NCBI GenBank assembly: GCA_002300355.1
Contig: NSGV01000001.1
Coordinates: 2,542,001 to 2,606,000 of the forward strand
Direction of reading: 5' to 3'
From: Streptomyces sp. TLI_235
Lineage (GTDB): Bacteria; Actinomycetota; Actinomycetes; Streptomycetales; Streptomycetaceae
DNA length: 64,000 nucleotides
A program made the position numbers and the translations under genes. The notes under the pieces were generated by a model. It saw only the letters and a program-made list of their open reading frames with translations, ran no database searches and had not been told where the DNA came from. Position 1 is the first letter of the stretch. Each line of letters starts with the position of its first letter. Positions 35,888 to 44,840 of the stretch are shown here, piece after piece.

Positions 35888-36988
35888 TCAGCCGGCCGCG
35901 GCGAGCTGGCCGCAGGCGCCGTCGATCTCCTGGCCGCGGGTGTCGCGGACGGTGGTCGGCACGCCGTGGGCCTGCAGACGGCGGACGAACTCACGCTCGT
36001 CCTCCGGGCGGGACGCCGTCCACTTCGAACCCGGCGTCGGGTTCAGCGGGATCAGGTTCACATGGACCCGGCGGTTCTTGATCAGCCGGCCGAGCAGGTC
36101 GGCCCGCCACGCCTGGTCGTTGATGTCCTTGATCAGCGCGTACTCGATGGAGATCCGGCGGCCGGACTTGTCCGCGTAGTTCCACGCGGCCTCCAGCACC
36201 TCGTCGACCTTCCAACGGGTGTTCACCGGCACCAGCTCGTCGCGCAGCTCGTCGTCGGGGGCGTGCAGCGACAGCGCCAGCCGGCAGCTGAGGCCCTCGT
36301 CGGCGAAGCGGTACATGGCCGGCACCAGGCCGACCGTGGAGACGGTGATGCCGCGCTGCGACAGGCCGAAGCCGTCCGGCGCCGGGTCGGTGAGCCGGCG
36401 GATCGAGGCCAGCACCCGGTTGTAGTTGGCCAGCGGCTCGCCCATGCCCATGAAGACCACGTTGGACAGCCGGGCCTCGCCGCCGGCCACCGCCCCGCTG
36501 CGGAGGTCCCGCATGCCGGAGGCGATCTGCTCGACGATCTCGGCGGTCGACAGGTTGCGGGTCAGGCCCGCCTGGCCGGTCGCGCAGAACGGGCAGTTCA
36601 TGCCGCAGCCGGCCTGCGAGCTGATGCACATGGTGACCCGGTCCGGGTAGCGCATCAGCACCGACTCGACCAGGGTGCCGTCGAAGAGCTTCCACAGCGT
36701 CTTGCGGGTGGCGTCGTCGTCGCAGGAGACGTGCCGGACCACCGACATCAGCTCGGGCAGCAGGCTCTCGGTGAGCTTGCCACGGCTGGCCGCGGGGATG
36801 TCCGTCCAGCTCGCCGGGTCGGCGGACAGCCGGCCGAAGTAGTGGTTCGACAGCTGCTTGGCGCGGAACGGCTGCTCGCCCAGCTCGGCGACGGCCTCCT
36901 TGCGCTCGGCGGGGCTGAGGTCGGCGAGGTGTCGCGGGGGCTTGGCGCCGCGCGGCGCGACGAAGGTGAGTTCTCCGGGCTTAGGCAT
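35888..36988 (-). CDS. rlmN: 23S rRNA (adenine2503-C2)-methyltransferase
   Basis: 366 residues, normal length. A radical-SAM enzyme that methylates C2 of A2503 in 23S rRNA (and A37 of some tRNAs). The [4Fe-4S] ligands are the three Cys in [21 protein letters not shown]-binding [14 protein letters not shown] follows, and the methyl-carrying C-terminal Cys is in EIDGACGQL. The start is ATG 36988 (MPKPGEL). Its first seven codons and upstream 17 bp are repeated at 44841-44876, at the far side of an island, so its original upstream region has been displaced and the present promoter must come from the island. Confidence 0.95.
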   Translation of the reverse strand: MPKPGELTFVAPRGAKPPRHLADLSPAERKEAVAELGEQPFRAKQLSNHYFGRLSADPASWTDIPAASRGKLTESLLPELMSVVRHVSCDDDATRKTLWKLFDGTLVESVLMRYPDRVTMCISSQAGCGMNCPFCATGQAGLTRNLSTAEIVEQIASGMRDLRSGAVAGGEARLSNVVFMGMGEPLANYNRVLASIRRLTDPAPDGFGLSQRGITVSTVGLVPAMYRFADEGLSCRLALSLHAPDDELRDELVPVNTRWKVDEVLEAAWNYADKSGRRISIEYALIKDINDQAWRADLLGRLIKNRRVHVNLIPLNPTPGSKWTASRPEDEREFVRRLQAHGVPTTVRDTRGQEIDGACGQLAAAG

Positions 36989-37005
36989 GGTTCATCCAGT
37001 GTCGC
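36970..37005. repeat. direct repeat, rlmN-proximal copy
   Basis: 36 bp covering codons 1-7 of rlmN and 17 bp upstream. Identical to 44841-44876 except A at 36983 for G at 44854. Candidate attachment site. Confidence 0.9.
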
Positions 37006-37206
37006 AGATCCAAAGAACTGACCCGTGTCCCACGTGGGCCGGAGCGATCGGCCCTGGCTGTCGTCCGCCATCGTTGGGCGACCTGGCACGGCCCACAGAC
37101 GGCCCGAGATTCACCGCCCGGGGCCGTTGGCGTTACGGCGGAGAGAACGGCTCCAGGAGAGCGGGCGGAGCAATCGTCAATACCTGTGGATCAGCGGTTG
37201 CTCAGC

Positions 37207-37869
37207 TCAGACGTGGTCGTGCTGCCGAATCGGAGGGGTCACCGGTGTGTTTCCCGTCGGTGTGCGAGCGGGCAGTCGGGTGCCTTCGATGTCGACGTCG
37301 GGCAACATGCGGTCGAGCCGGCGAGGGAACCACCAGGCGCGGTGTCCGAGCAGGGCCATGACGGCGGGGACGATCGTCAGGCGGACGACGAAGGCGTCGA
37401 AGAGCACGCCGAAGGCGAGCGAGAAGGCGAGCGACTTGATGACGGGGTCGTCGGTGAAGACGAAGCCGCCGAAGACGACCATCATGATCAGTGCGGCGGC
37501 GACGACCACGCGTCCGCTCTTGGCCACGCCGTGCGCGACGGCTTCGCCTGCGTTGCCGGTGTGCTCGAAGTGTTCGTGCATGCGGCTGACCAGGAAGACC
37601 TCGTAGTCCATGGCGAGCCCGAAGAGCACCCCGACGAGCAGGACCGGCAGGAAGGCCACGACCGGTGCTGTGGCGGCGACCCCCAAGGCATCGCTGAGGT
37701 GGCCGTCCTGGAACACCCAGACGGCGAAGCCGAGGCTGGCCGCGGTAGACAGCAGAAAGCCGAGTACGGCCTTGAGCGGGACCAGCAGCGACCGGAACGC
37801 GATGGTCAGCAGGACGATGGCCAGGACCGTGATGATGGCGATGAACAGCGGCAGCGCGTCGGCCAGTGA
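37207..37869 (-). pseudogene. MMPL/RND transporter, C-terminal remnant
   Basis: About 220 residues equal to the last third of an MMPL-family exporter: ADALPLFIAIITVLAIVLLT, FGLAMDYEVFLVSRMHEHF with the typical DYE, AKSGRVVVAAALIMMVVFGG and DAFVVRLTIVPAVMALLG, then a normal-looking tail. Five or six membrane helices remain. The N-terminal two thirds are missing; upstream of about 37870 the frame continues into sequence antisense to a TetR remnant. The frame is open to 38013, but I see no proper start. It is the remains of a drug or lipid exporter. Confidence 0.8.
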
Positions 37870-37872
37870 CGC

Positions 37873-38010
37873 ATGGCGGCCGCCGCGGCGACCGCCATCA
37901 TCATCGAGCTCTTCACGGGCACCGAGAAGTTCGACCTTGAACAGGCCATGGCGGCCGCCCTGCGCTTCATCGAGGCGGGCATCGAGTCCCTTCCCCAAGA
38001 CGCCGGGTAG
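37873..38010 (+). pseudogene. TetR-family regulator, C-terminal remnant
   Basis: Plus-strand frame of 45 codons ending TAG 38008-38010: it reads AIIIELFTGTEKFDLEQAMA followed by AALRFIEAGIESL. This looks like the last helices of a TetR regulator. It abuts, head to head, the MMPL remnant. TetR and MMPL genes are often divergent, so one deletion that removed both 5' ends explains the pair. Assignment from a short stretch, so moderate. Confidence 0.5.
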
Positions 38011-38435
38011 CACCGCACGTCGGCCCTCCGCACCTCAGGAGTGGTGCACCCCGGGCGGAGTCGGGCGTCGTGGGCGAAACTACGAGCGGTGACCAGCGGT
38101 AGGAGGGCCAGGACTCTGGTGACCACCGCCGCCACGGCGGCGCCCTGGGCGGCGAACGCGGTTGCCGTGACGTGTCGGGCGCCTGCGAGCGAGTCCCTTC
38201 GTCGGGCCTTTGCCGGGGCCGCTCCGCTGCCTGCAACGAGAGGGGCATGGCGCGCCTAACTCGATGGGGGCACCGGCGCATCACGATGGAGCGGATTGCC
38301 GCAACCGTATGGAGCGGGTCGGGCCGGAGGCAGGGCGTCGGGGGCCGGGTGGCGGACTCCAGCGGCCACCATGCGAACCGGCAGGGTCCGCGCGCCTACA
38401 GTGGTCAGGTCCATGCCCTGGTGAGAAGGACCGCG
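38011..38435. other. 425 bp upstream of the AraC regulator
   Basis: No gene recognised on either strand. GAGAAGGA at 38422-38429 is the ribosome site for the regulator. Frames running through here are extensions of the regulator or shadows. Confidence 0.5.
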
Positions 38436-39524
38436 ATGCCCGATTCCCCCGGCCCGGCGAGTCCTCCGGGAACCAGCCGCAGCACCTCGGCGACCATCCC
38501 GCCGAACATCCTGCGCTCCCTCGCGGTGGTCGCCGGCGAGGACGGTGTCGACCTGCGGCCCGTGCTGGCCCGGGTCGGCCTGGACGAGGCCGTGATGCGG
38601 TCCGCCGCCCTGCGGGTCTCCTACCGGCAGGGCAGCACCGTCATCCGCCGCGCGCTGGAGCTGACCGGGGACGAACGCCTGGGCCTGCGGGTGGGCTCCG
38701 CGCAGCACCTGACCGCGTGGGGACTGCTCGGCTTCGCCCTGATGGCCTGCGACACCCTGCAGCACGCGATCGAGACCGGGGTGAAGTACCAGAACCTGTC
38801 GGGAGCGATGATGACGTGGTCGGCCGGGGCCGAGGAGGACGGCTTCGTGCTGCGCGCCGACCTGCCAGACCCCGCCCTGGACCCGGGGGTCGGGGTCTTC
38901 CTGACCGAGGAGGCGTTCTCCAGCGTCGTCACGCTGACCCGCCTGATCGTCGGCCCCGCCTTCGCGCCGAGCCGTGTCTCGTTCGTCCATGACAGTCCGC
39001 GCGACACCAGCCCTTTCAGTGACCTGTTCGCCTGCCCGGTGGGCTTCGGCGCGGACGGCAACCGCTTCGTCGTCCATCCGACTTGGGCTCGCACCGCGAT
39101 GCCGGGCCGCGACCCGGTCATTCTCGCCTCGGTGCTGGAGCTGTTGGACGCTCAGGTGGCTGCCCGTCGCGACCAGCAGGAGTTGCTCGAAGTGCTGGAG
39201 GTCTCGATCGCGCAGGGCCTCCCGTCGGTGCCGTCCTTCGCCGAGCAGGCGCGTCGGCACGCGGCCAGCGAGCGCACCCTGCGCCGGCGCCTGGCGGACT
39301 GCGGCACCACCTACGAGGCGATCGTCGACGGGGTACGACGCGAACGCGTCGAACAGCTGCTGCGGCGCTCGGAACCGACCTTGCGCGATGTCGCGCGCCA
39401 GGCCGGTTTCTCCGACGAACGCACCCTTCGTCGCGCCGTGCGCCGCTGGCACGGCATGGCCCCGCTGGAGTTGCGCAGGCAGTTCGAGCGGTCCGAGGAG
39501 CCCGGCGGCGTCAGCGGGAGGTGA
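38436..39524 (+). CDS. AraC-family regulator, VirS/OruR-like
   Basis: 362 residues. The N-terminal arabinose-binding-type domain (about 15-210; LRSLAVVAGEDGVDLRPVLA, and SAQHLTAWGLLGFALMACDT) is the one found in VirS and OruR. Two C-terminal helix-turn-helix motifs follow: SERTLRRRLADCGTTYEAIV and LRDVARQAGFSDERTLRRAV. The start is ATG 38436 behind GAGAAGGA; longer frames lack a site. It is the only complete regulator in the island and probably governs the monooxygenase operon, from which it is separated by trhA. Its 3' end overlaps the convergent trhA gene by 14 bp. Confidence 0.87.
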   Translation: MPDSPGPASPPGTSRSTSATIPPNILRSLAVVAGEDGVDLRPVLARVGLDEAVMRSAALRVSYRQGSTVIRRALELTGDERLGLRVGSAQHLTAWGLLGFALMACDTLQHAIETGVKYQNLSGAMMTWSAGAEEDGFVLRADLPDPALDPGVGVFLTEEAFSSVVTLTRLIVGPAFAPSRVSFVHDSPRDTSPFSDLFACPVGFGADGNRFVVHPTWARTAMPGRDPVILASVLELLDAQVAARRDQQELLEVLEVSIAQGLPSVPSFAEQARRHAASERTLRRRLADCGTTYEAIVDGVRRERVEQLLRRSEPTLRDVARQAGFSDERTLRRAVRRWHGMAPLELRRQFERSEEPGGVSGR

Positions 39525-40185
39525 GCAGGCCGATGGCGGCGGCATGCGCGGCGAACGCGGCGGTTGTCAGGGCGTGGAACACCTCGTGGAAGCCGAACCA
39601 GGCCGGTGACGGGTTGGGGCGTTTGCGGGCGTACACGACGCCGCCCGCGCTGTAGAGCAGGCCCCCGGCCAGGACGAGGGCGAGGACAACGCGCCGACCG
39701 CTGTGGGCGAAGTCCGGGATGAACAGCAGCACGATCCAGCCGACCGCGAGGTAGACGGGTGCGGAGAGCCACCGAGGGGCGGCGGGCCACAGCCACTGGA
39801 GTGCGGTGCCCACTGCCGCCGCGCCCCAGACCGTCCAGAGCAGGTCCCGGCCTGCCGGTGGCGGCAGCAGCAGGACCGCCAGCGGGGTGTAGGTCCCGGC
39901 GATGACCAGGAAGATGTTGGCGTGGTCGAGGCGGCGCAGCGCCTCTTCTGCGGCGCGGGTCCATCGGCCGGTGTGGTAGGCGGCACTGGTGGTGAACAGA
40001 AGCGTGGCGGTGAGGGTGAAGACCGCGCAGGCGACTCGGCCCCGGTCGTCGGGAGCGGTGGCGGTGAGAGTGAGACCGGCGGCCAGGGCGAGCGGGGCGG
40101 TCGCAGCATGCAGGACGCCGCGAAGCCTCGGCCGCTCCTCGACTGGCGCATCCAGCTGTACGGGGTGGGCAAGGTGGTGGGTCAT
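39511..40185 (-). CDS. trhA: hemolysin III / PAQR-family membrane protein
   Basis: 224 residues, seven membrane helices. The conserved metal-site residues of the family appear: SAAYHTGRW near the second helix, LDHANIFLVIAGTYTPLAV, and a late HEVFHALT. Bacterial members are linked to membrane energetics or fluidity; the haemolysin name is historical. Last gene of the minus-strand series in the island, 9 bp behind the aldehyde dehydrogenase, so probably in the same transcript. Start ATG 40185. Confidence 0.88.
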   Translation of the reverse strand: MTHHLAHPVQLDAPVEERPRLRGVLHAATAPLALAAGLTLTATAPDDRGRVACAVFTLTATLLFTTSAAYHTGRWTRAAEEALRRLDHANIFLVIAGTYTPLAVLLLPPPAGRDLLWTVWGAAAVGTALQWLWPAAPRWLSAPVYLAVGWIVLLFIPDFAHSGRRVVLALVLAGGLLYSAGGVVYARKRPNPSPAWFGFHEVFHALTTAAFAAHAAAIGLLTSR

Positions 40186-40194
40186 GGTCGGCTT

Positions 40195-41622
40195 TCAGTG
40201 GGTGCGGATCCAGATGGTCTTCTCCCTGGTCCACTGGGCGAAGGCCGCGGCGGATTTCTCCGCACCGCCGAATCCGGACTGCTTCCAACCGCCGAACGGA
40301 GTGCTGAGGTCCCCTTCGCTGTAGGCGTTCACGGAGACCACACCGGCCTGAACGTCGCGCGACAGGCGCAGTGCGGTATCGAGGTCGCGGGTCCACACGG
40401 AGGCTGCGAGCCCGTACTCGGTGGCGTTGGCCAGGCGGACCGCCTCGGCTTCGGTGGTGAAGGTCTGGACTGTGACGACCGGTCCGAAGAGTTCCTGCGT
40501 CAGCACGTCGCTGGCGACGGGGGCTCCGGTGACGATGGTGGGCGGATAGTAGGCGCCGGCGCCGGGCATACCGTCGGGAAGGCCCGCGGTGTGGATGTGC
40601 GCGCCGGCCGCGGCGGCGGCATCCACGGCGCCGGCGACCCGGTCTCGGGCGGCGTGGCTGATCAGGGGGCCTATACGGGTCTCCGGTTCGGAGGGGTCGC
40701 CGATGACCAGCGACTCGGCGGCGGCGACGAACCGGGCCAGGACCTCTTCGGCGATGTCCCGGTGGATCAGGACGCGCGAGCCGGCCGTACAGTTCTGACC
40801 CATCGTCAGGAAGGCGGCCTCGATCATGTTGTCGATGAGCTCGTCGCCGAAGCCGAGCGCGTCGGCCATCAGGATCTGGGGGCTCTTTCCGCCCATCTCC
40901 AGCGAGACGCGTTTGAAATTGGTCTGCGCTGCGTCGGTCAGGATACGGCGCCCGACGGCGCTGGAGCCGGTGAAGGACAGCGCCCCTACCAGTGGATCGC
41001 GGGCCAGAGCCGTGCCGGCGACCGGCCCGTGACCGGGCAGCACCGTGAGCACACCTTCCGGCAGACCGGCCTCGGTGGCGAGGCGCGCCAGATGAAGCGC
41101 CGAGCGCGGTGTCGCCTCGGCCGGCTTGATCAGAAGGCAGTTGCCGGCGGCGAGAGCGGGCCCGACCTTCCAGGCAGCCATGGCCAGCGGGTAGTTCCAC
41201 GGCAGGATCGCCGCGACCACCCCGACCGGCTCGCGGCTGATCAGCCCGAGGTGGTCCCGGCCGGTGGGGGCGAGACGGCCGAAGAGCTTGTCGGCCGCCT
41301 CGGCGAACCAGCGGATCGACTCGATCGCACCGGGCACATCGCCGGTGCGGCACTCGGTGATCGGCTTGCCCGCGTCCTCGCTGTCCAGGCGTGCCAGCGT
41401 CTCGGCGTCTCGTTCCATCAGGTCGGCGAGCCGCAGCAGCACCGATGCCCGTCCCCTGGGCGGCCATCGGGACCACGACCCGCTCTCGAAGACCCGCTGG
41501 GCACGCTCGGCCGCCTCGGCGACCCGGCGGGCGTTCGCAGCGGGCAGTGCGGCGATCAGCTCTCCGGTCGCCGGATTGGTCACCCGCAGCACCGATTGGT
41601 CGGTCGCATCCGTCACGGTCAT
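40195..41622 (-). CDS. NAD(P)-dependent aldehyde dehydrogenase
   Basis: 475 residues. LPWNYPLAMAAWKVGPAL, FTGSSAVGRRI, general base Glu in LEMGGKSPQ, catalytic Cys278 in MGQNCTAGSR and ELFGPVVTVQTF are all in place, so it should be active on aldehydes; the substrate is unknown. ATG 41622 overlaps the SDR stop (ATGA), so it is translated with it. It would remove the aldehyde made by the monooxygenase/alcohol dehydrogenase steps. The upstream frame to 41643 is not needed. Confidence 0.88.
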   Translation of the reverse strand: MTVTDATDQSVLRVTNPATGELIAALPAANARRVAEAAERAQRVFESGSWSRWPPRGRASVLLRLADLMERDAETLARLDSEDAGKPITECRTGDVPGAIESIRWFAEAADKLFGRLAPTGRDHLGLISREPVGVVAAILPWNYPLAMAAWKVGPALAAGNCLLIKPAEATPRSALHLARLATEAGLPEGVLTVLPGHGPVAGTALARDPLVGALSFTGSSAVGRRILTDAAQTNFKRVSLEMGGKSPQILMADALGFGDELIDNMIEAAFLTMGQNCTAGSRVLIHRDIAEEVLARFVAAAESLVIGDPSEPETRIGPLISHAARDRVAGAVDAAAAAGAHIHTAGLPDGMPGAGAYYPPTIVTGAPVASDVLTQELFGPVVTVQTFTTEAEAVRLANATEYGLAASVWTRDLDTALRLSRDVQAGVVSVNAYSEGDLSTPFGGWKQSGFGGAEKSAAAFAQWTREKTIWIRTH

Positions 41623-42494
41623 GCTTCCTCCACGAGTTCCCAATGGCCGTCGACCTGGCGCGCCAGCCCTCGGCTTCGCAGGTCCTCCAGGTAGCGGGCC
41701 ACGCCGCGCTCGCCTCGCCCGCGGAAGAGCGGGAAGACCTTGGGCAGCAGGTTCGGGGCCAGCATCGCCAGCCGCACCAGAAGAGACTCGCTCGGCTTGG
41801 GATAGACCTCCAAGCGGGGCCTGTCCAGCAGACTCACCACTGCGGCCACGACGTCGGCGGGCTGCTGGGGCGGGTCCTGGAACTGCATGGCGTTGCCGCC
41901 GTCCACGGCCTCCTGACGGAGCATCCGGGTGTCGGTGGCCGACGGCAGCACCGACCCGGCCAGGATGCCCTTGTCCCGCAGGTCGAGAGCGATGGAGAGC
42001 ATCGCGCCGCGCAGCCCGAACTTCGAGGCGGTGTAGATCGGCGTCTCGCCCAGCGGGAAGATGCCCCCGAGGGAGACCGTGGTGACCACCCGGGCGTCGC
42101 TCGACGCCAGTAGCAGCGGGATGGCGATCCTTGTCGTGATCAGCGGGGAGAGCAGGTTCAGGTCGATCTCCCGTTCGATGCTCTCGATGCTGCGCACGTC
42201 GAAGCGTTCGGCGCTGGTCATGCCGACGTTGTTGACCAGGACGTCCAGGCGTCCGTGGGTGGCGGTGACCTGGTCGAACAGCCGCTGAACCGCGGCGCGG
42301 TCCAGCAGGTCGCAGTCCATCCCGACGTGCCCGGGGCCGGGGAGGTCACCGGCGACCTGCTTGGCGCGGGCCGCGTCGATGTCGACGACGATGCACCGCG
42401 CGCCGCCGACGGCGAACCGGCGGCACAGGGCACTGCCGATCCCGCCCGCACCGCCCGTGACCAGGATGACCTTGTCGCTGAAGTCGTAGCTCAT
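41619..42494 (-). CDS. short-chain dehydrogenase/reductase
   Basis: 291 residues. Classical SDR: cofactor motif TGGAGGIG (about 13-20), Asp of VVDIDAARA suggesting NAD+, NNVG, Ser in TVSLGGIF, catalytic Tyr154 and Lys158 in YTASK. The C-terminal 60 residues (EVYPKPSESLLVRLAMLAPN) form an extension with a hydrophobic patch, as in SadH-like enzymes. Expected to oxidise an alcohol or reduce a ketone in a small catabolic or lipid-modifying pathway with the neighbouring enzymes. ATG 42494 overlaps the monooxygenase stop by four bases. Confidence 0.87.
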   Translation of the reverse strand: MSYDFSDKVILVTGGAGGIGSALCRRFAVGGARCIVVDIDAARAKQVAGDLPGPGHVGMDCDLLDRAAVQRLFDQVTATHGRLDVLVNNVGMTSAERFDVRSIESIEREIDLNLLSPLITTRIAIPLLLASSDARVVTTVSLGGIFPLGETPIYTASKFGLRGAMLSIALDLRDKGILAGSVLPSATDTRMLRQEAVDGGNAMQFQDPPQQPADVVAAVVSLLDRPRLEVYPKPSESLLVRLAMLAPNLLPKVFPLFRGRGERGVARYLEDLRSRGLARQVDGHWELVEEA

Positions 42495-43834
42495 GACTGC
42501 ACCACCGGCTGGCGGGCCGCAGCCGAGGGCGGGTTGCCATGGGTGCGCCAGCCCATCTGACCGGCCACCTTGGCCAGGTGCTTCACGATGGCCCCGCCGT
42601 CCACATAGCCGGTGTGCCGGGGCGAGGCGACGAACTTGAGCCCGCCGGACAGATCCGGACGGTCGTTTCGGATCAGGTCGGCGAAGCGCTGCGCGCTCGG
42701 CAGCTTGCGCTGCGTGTCCTGGATGAATCCGGCGATCAGCTGCGCCTGGGTGTCGAAGAGTTGGTAGGCCCCGGAGTTCGTCTCCACGAAGCCGACGCCG
42801 AACAGCCCTCGGTGCTCGCGGGAGAACGAGGACAGGTAGAGATCGGGGTGCTGCTCACTGCCGAAGTACTGCTGTGCGACCGGCACCCTGTGCACGTATC
42901 CGGTCGCCAGCAGGATGAGGTCGAAGTCGTCGCGGGTGCCGTCGGTGAAGTGCACCGTCCTGCCCTCGGTACGGGCGATCCCCGGCTTGGCCGTGATGTC
43001 CCCGTGCTGGAGGTGATGGATCAGCATCGAGTTGATCGCGGGGTGCGTCTCGAACAACTTGTGGTCGGGCTTCTGCAGGCCCAGCCGGCTCGGGTCGCCG
43101 TTGATGACGCGAAGGAGAGCACCGAAGATCCGCTGCTCCAACCACATCGGCAGCTTCGGCCCGCTCTGGGCGATCGTGTCCACGGGCCGGCCGAACAGGT
43201 GCTTGGGGATGAACCAGTAGCCGCGCCGCATGCTGATCACCGCGTGGTCGGCGGCCCGGGCCGCGTCGCAGGCGATGTCGCAGCCCGAGTTACCGGCCCC
43301 GACGACCAGTACGCGCTTTCCCCGCAGCTCGTCCGCGCTGCGGTAACCGACCGTGTGCCGCACCTCACCGGTGAAGCGACCGGGCAGGTCGGGGACGTTG
43401 GGATGCCACTGCGAGCCCGTACACACCACGACCTGCCCGTGGACGCTCTGCCGCCCATCGGCCCGCGTCACCGTCCAGCTGCCGTCCGCGTTCTTCCCGA
43501 TGCTGCGGACCTCGGTGCCGAACTCGATCCGGCCCGTCAGTCCGTACGCGTCGGCGAACGACGTGAGATAGGAGAAGATCTGGCGGTGCGACGGGTAGTC
43601 AGCGAAGTTGTCCGGCATCGGCCACCCGCCGAAGCCCGAGAGGGTCTTACTGGAGATGAAGTGGGCCGACTCGTACATCGGACCACCGGGGTTGTCGATG
43701 TCCCACAGACCCCCTGGGCCCGTGTGCCGCTCGATGTGCGTGTATGGAATGTTCCGCTCCGCCAGCGCCCGCGCGACCGCCAGTCCAGCAGGTCCCGCTC
43801 CGATCACACACGTGTCGTACTGGGTGTCCTCCAC
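42491..43834 (-). CDS. flavin-containing monooxygenase (class B, MymA-like)
   Basis: 447 residues. FAD motif VIGAGPAGLA (10-19), the FMO identifying motif FTGEVRHTVGY (154-164) in the form FxGxxxHxxxY, and the NADPH motif VVGAGNSGCD (about 175-184). The end KFVASPRHTGYVDGGAIVKH is ordinary for bacterial FMOs. It would oxygenate a soft nucleophile or ketone with NADPH and O2. The start is GTG 43834 with GGAGG seven bases upstream; the frame is open in front to 44158 because a truncated gene is fused in frame. First gene of the operon with SDR and aldehyde dehydrogenase. Confidence 0.88.
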   Translation of the reverse strand: MEDTQYDTCVIGAGPAGLAVARALAERNIPYTHIERHTGPGGLWDIDNPGGPMYESAHFISSKTLSGFGGWPMPDNFADYPSHRQIFSYLTSFADAYGLTGRIEFGTEVRSIGKNADGSWTVTRADGRQSVHGQVVVCTGSQWHPNVPDLPGRFTGEVRHTVGYRSADELRGKRVLVVGAGNSGCDIACDAARAADHAVISMRRGYWFIPKHLFGRPVDTIAQSGPKLPMWLEQRIFGALLRVINGDPSRLGLQKPDHKLFETHPAINSMLIHHLQHGDITAKPGIARTEGRTVHFTDGTRDDFDLILLATGYVHRVPVAQQYFGSEQHPDLYLSSFSREHRGLFGVGFVETNSGAYQLFDTQAQLIAGFIQDTQRKLPSAQRFADLIRNDRPDLSGGLKFVASPRHTGYVDGGAIVKHLAKVAGQMGWRTHGNPPSAAARQPVVQS

Positions 43835-43876
43835 GGGTCCGCCTCCCTCTGTCGCGATCTGCCGCCGATGAGGAAA

Positions 43877-43886
43877 ACGTACGTAC
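43877..43886. promoter_or_regulatory. ACGTACGTAC palindrome upstream of the monooxygenase
   Basis: Self-complementary ACGTACGT, extended to ACGTACGTAC, about 45 bp upstream of the GTG start within an AAAACGTACG context. Possible operator for the AraC-type or another regulator; position is the only support. Confidence 0.3.
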
Positions 43887-43893
43887 CCGCCGG

Positions 43894-44158
43894 TCAGCGC
43901 GAACTGGCCCGCGCGGCCACCAGGGGGACCGTAGCGGCCATGCGGTTGGCGTCCCGGGGCTTGCCCTCGCCGCCAGCCGGTCTCGTAGGCGGCATGATCG
44001 AAGGACTCGTTGACTGCGTTCAACGCGAGCACCACGCGCTTGACCACCTCCAAGACCTGCTCGTCCGATGGTTCTGCGAGCGCACGAACGTCAGTCTCGA
44101 AGTCCTGGAGGACAGCATCCGTGGCGGCCAGGAGCGCCTCCGGAAAGAGGCTCGCCAT
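43894..44158 (-). pseudogene. small conserved-looking protein, 3' part altered
   Basis: ATG 44158 opens a frame reading QDFETDVRALAEPSDEQVLE, then VVLALNAVNESFDHAAYETG. This resembles the first half of small streptomycete proteins with an ALNAVNE-AYETGE-type core. From about 43976 the frame becomes Gly/Pro/Arg-rich and continues into the monooxygenase. One base shifted, the sequence reads GKPRDANRMAATVPLVAARA with a stop at 43894. So a frameshift or a truncation by the island is likely. Function unknown. Confidence 0.4.
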
Positions 44159-44406
44159 ATGAGCTTGCTCGGGCTCCAGGGTGCCTGCCGCTAGCTCGCG
44201 CCTCCTCGGCCGCGCCTTCCCGCCATGTCCTAGACGGTCTGATCATCATGGTCGGACCATCGGCCGACGCCGACACCGCCTCCTCCGGAGGGCGGCAGGT
44301 GCTCACCCTGCGTGACCTTTGCAGATGCCGCCGTCGACCGGGCCGGCAATCTCGGCCGCTGGCGACTCCGAAGAACAGCGGTGAGTGCTTCGGTGCGGAC
44401 TCCACC

Positions 44407-44750
44407 ATGAACCTCAAGATCAACGACTACACACCAACCAGGAGATCGGCGAGGTCGACTTCGTGGAGAACGACGGCTGGACCTACAAGGTCGTCGGCCC
44501 GGACCCGGATCTGATCGACGTCGACATCAACGGTGAGCAGACGTTCATCATGGTGACCGTCCAGCCGACCCGAACGACTCCGACCGCCGCTGACTCGCAG
44601 CAGTGGACGGCCGTCACCGGTCGATCCGGGCGGGGCCGTCCCATGCCATCGCCAGTCAGGCCTGCAGCCCTGGCCGGGAGATCCAAGGTCCTCTCGCACG
44701 GCCCAGCCTCCCCGGCCGGCCATGCAAAGCCAAGTGAGCCGACCACCTGA
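44407..44750 (+). pseudogene. frameshifted small ORF
   Basis: ATG 44407 starts MNLKINDYT. At about 44435 the sensible reading moves to another frame: HTNQEIGEVDFVENDGWTYK, then VVGPDPDLIDVDINGEQTF. The combined protein would be a small acidic beta-rich protein. In either single frame the product is implausible, and the C-terminal part to the stop at 44750 is low complexity. No family recognised. Confidence 0.35.
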
Positions 44751-44772
44751 CGGCCCCGACACGGCCCCGGGA

Positions 44773-44830
44773 ACACGAAAGGGCCCTCTCCTGGCGGGAA
44801 ACCCGCTGGTAGACGGCCCTTTTCACGTGT
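44773..44830. terminator. large hairpin at the island edge
   Basis: ACACGAAAGGGCC (44773-44785) pairs with GGCCCTTTTCACGTGT (44815-44830) with small bulges; an inner GGCGGG-AAA-CCCGCT hairpin fills the loop. TTTT on the plus strand follows GGCCC. Lies 11 bp from the direct repeat. Confidence 0.55.
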
Positions 44831-44840
44831 GCCCGGCACT

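Larger units (their letters stand above)
44159..44840. other. island end with scattered remnants
   Basis: Little functional sequence. At about 44249 lies ATGGT-CGG-ACCAT, a 5-bp inverted repeat close to the start of the truncated gene. A frameshifted small ORF (44407) and a terminator-like hairpin (44773-44830) are listed separately. No RNA gene found. Confidence 0.45.

Noticed and set aside
44760..44840. tRNA or small RNA at the island edge
   Set aside because: Structure is a nested hairpin with T run, better explained as terminator; no tRNA features.
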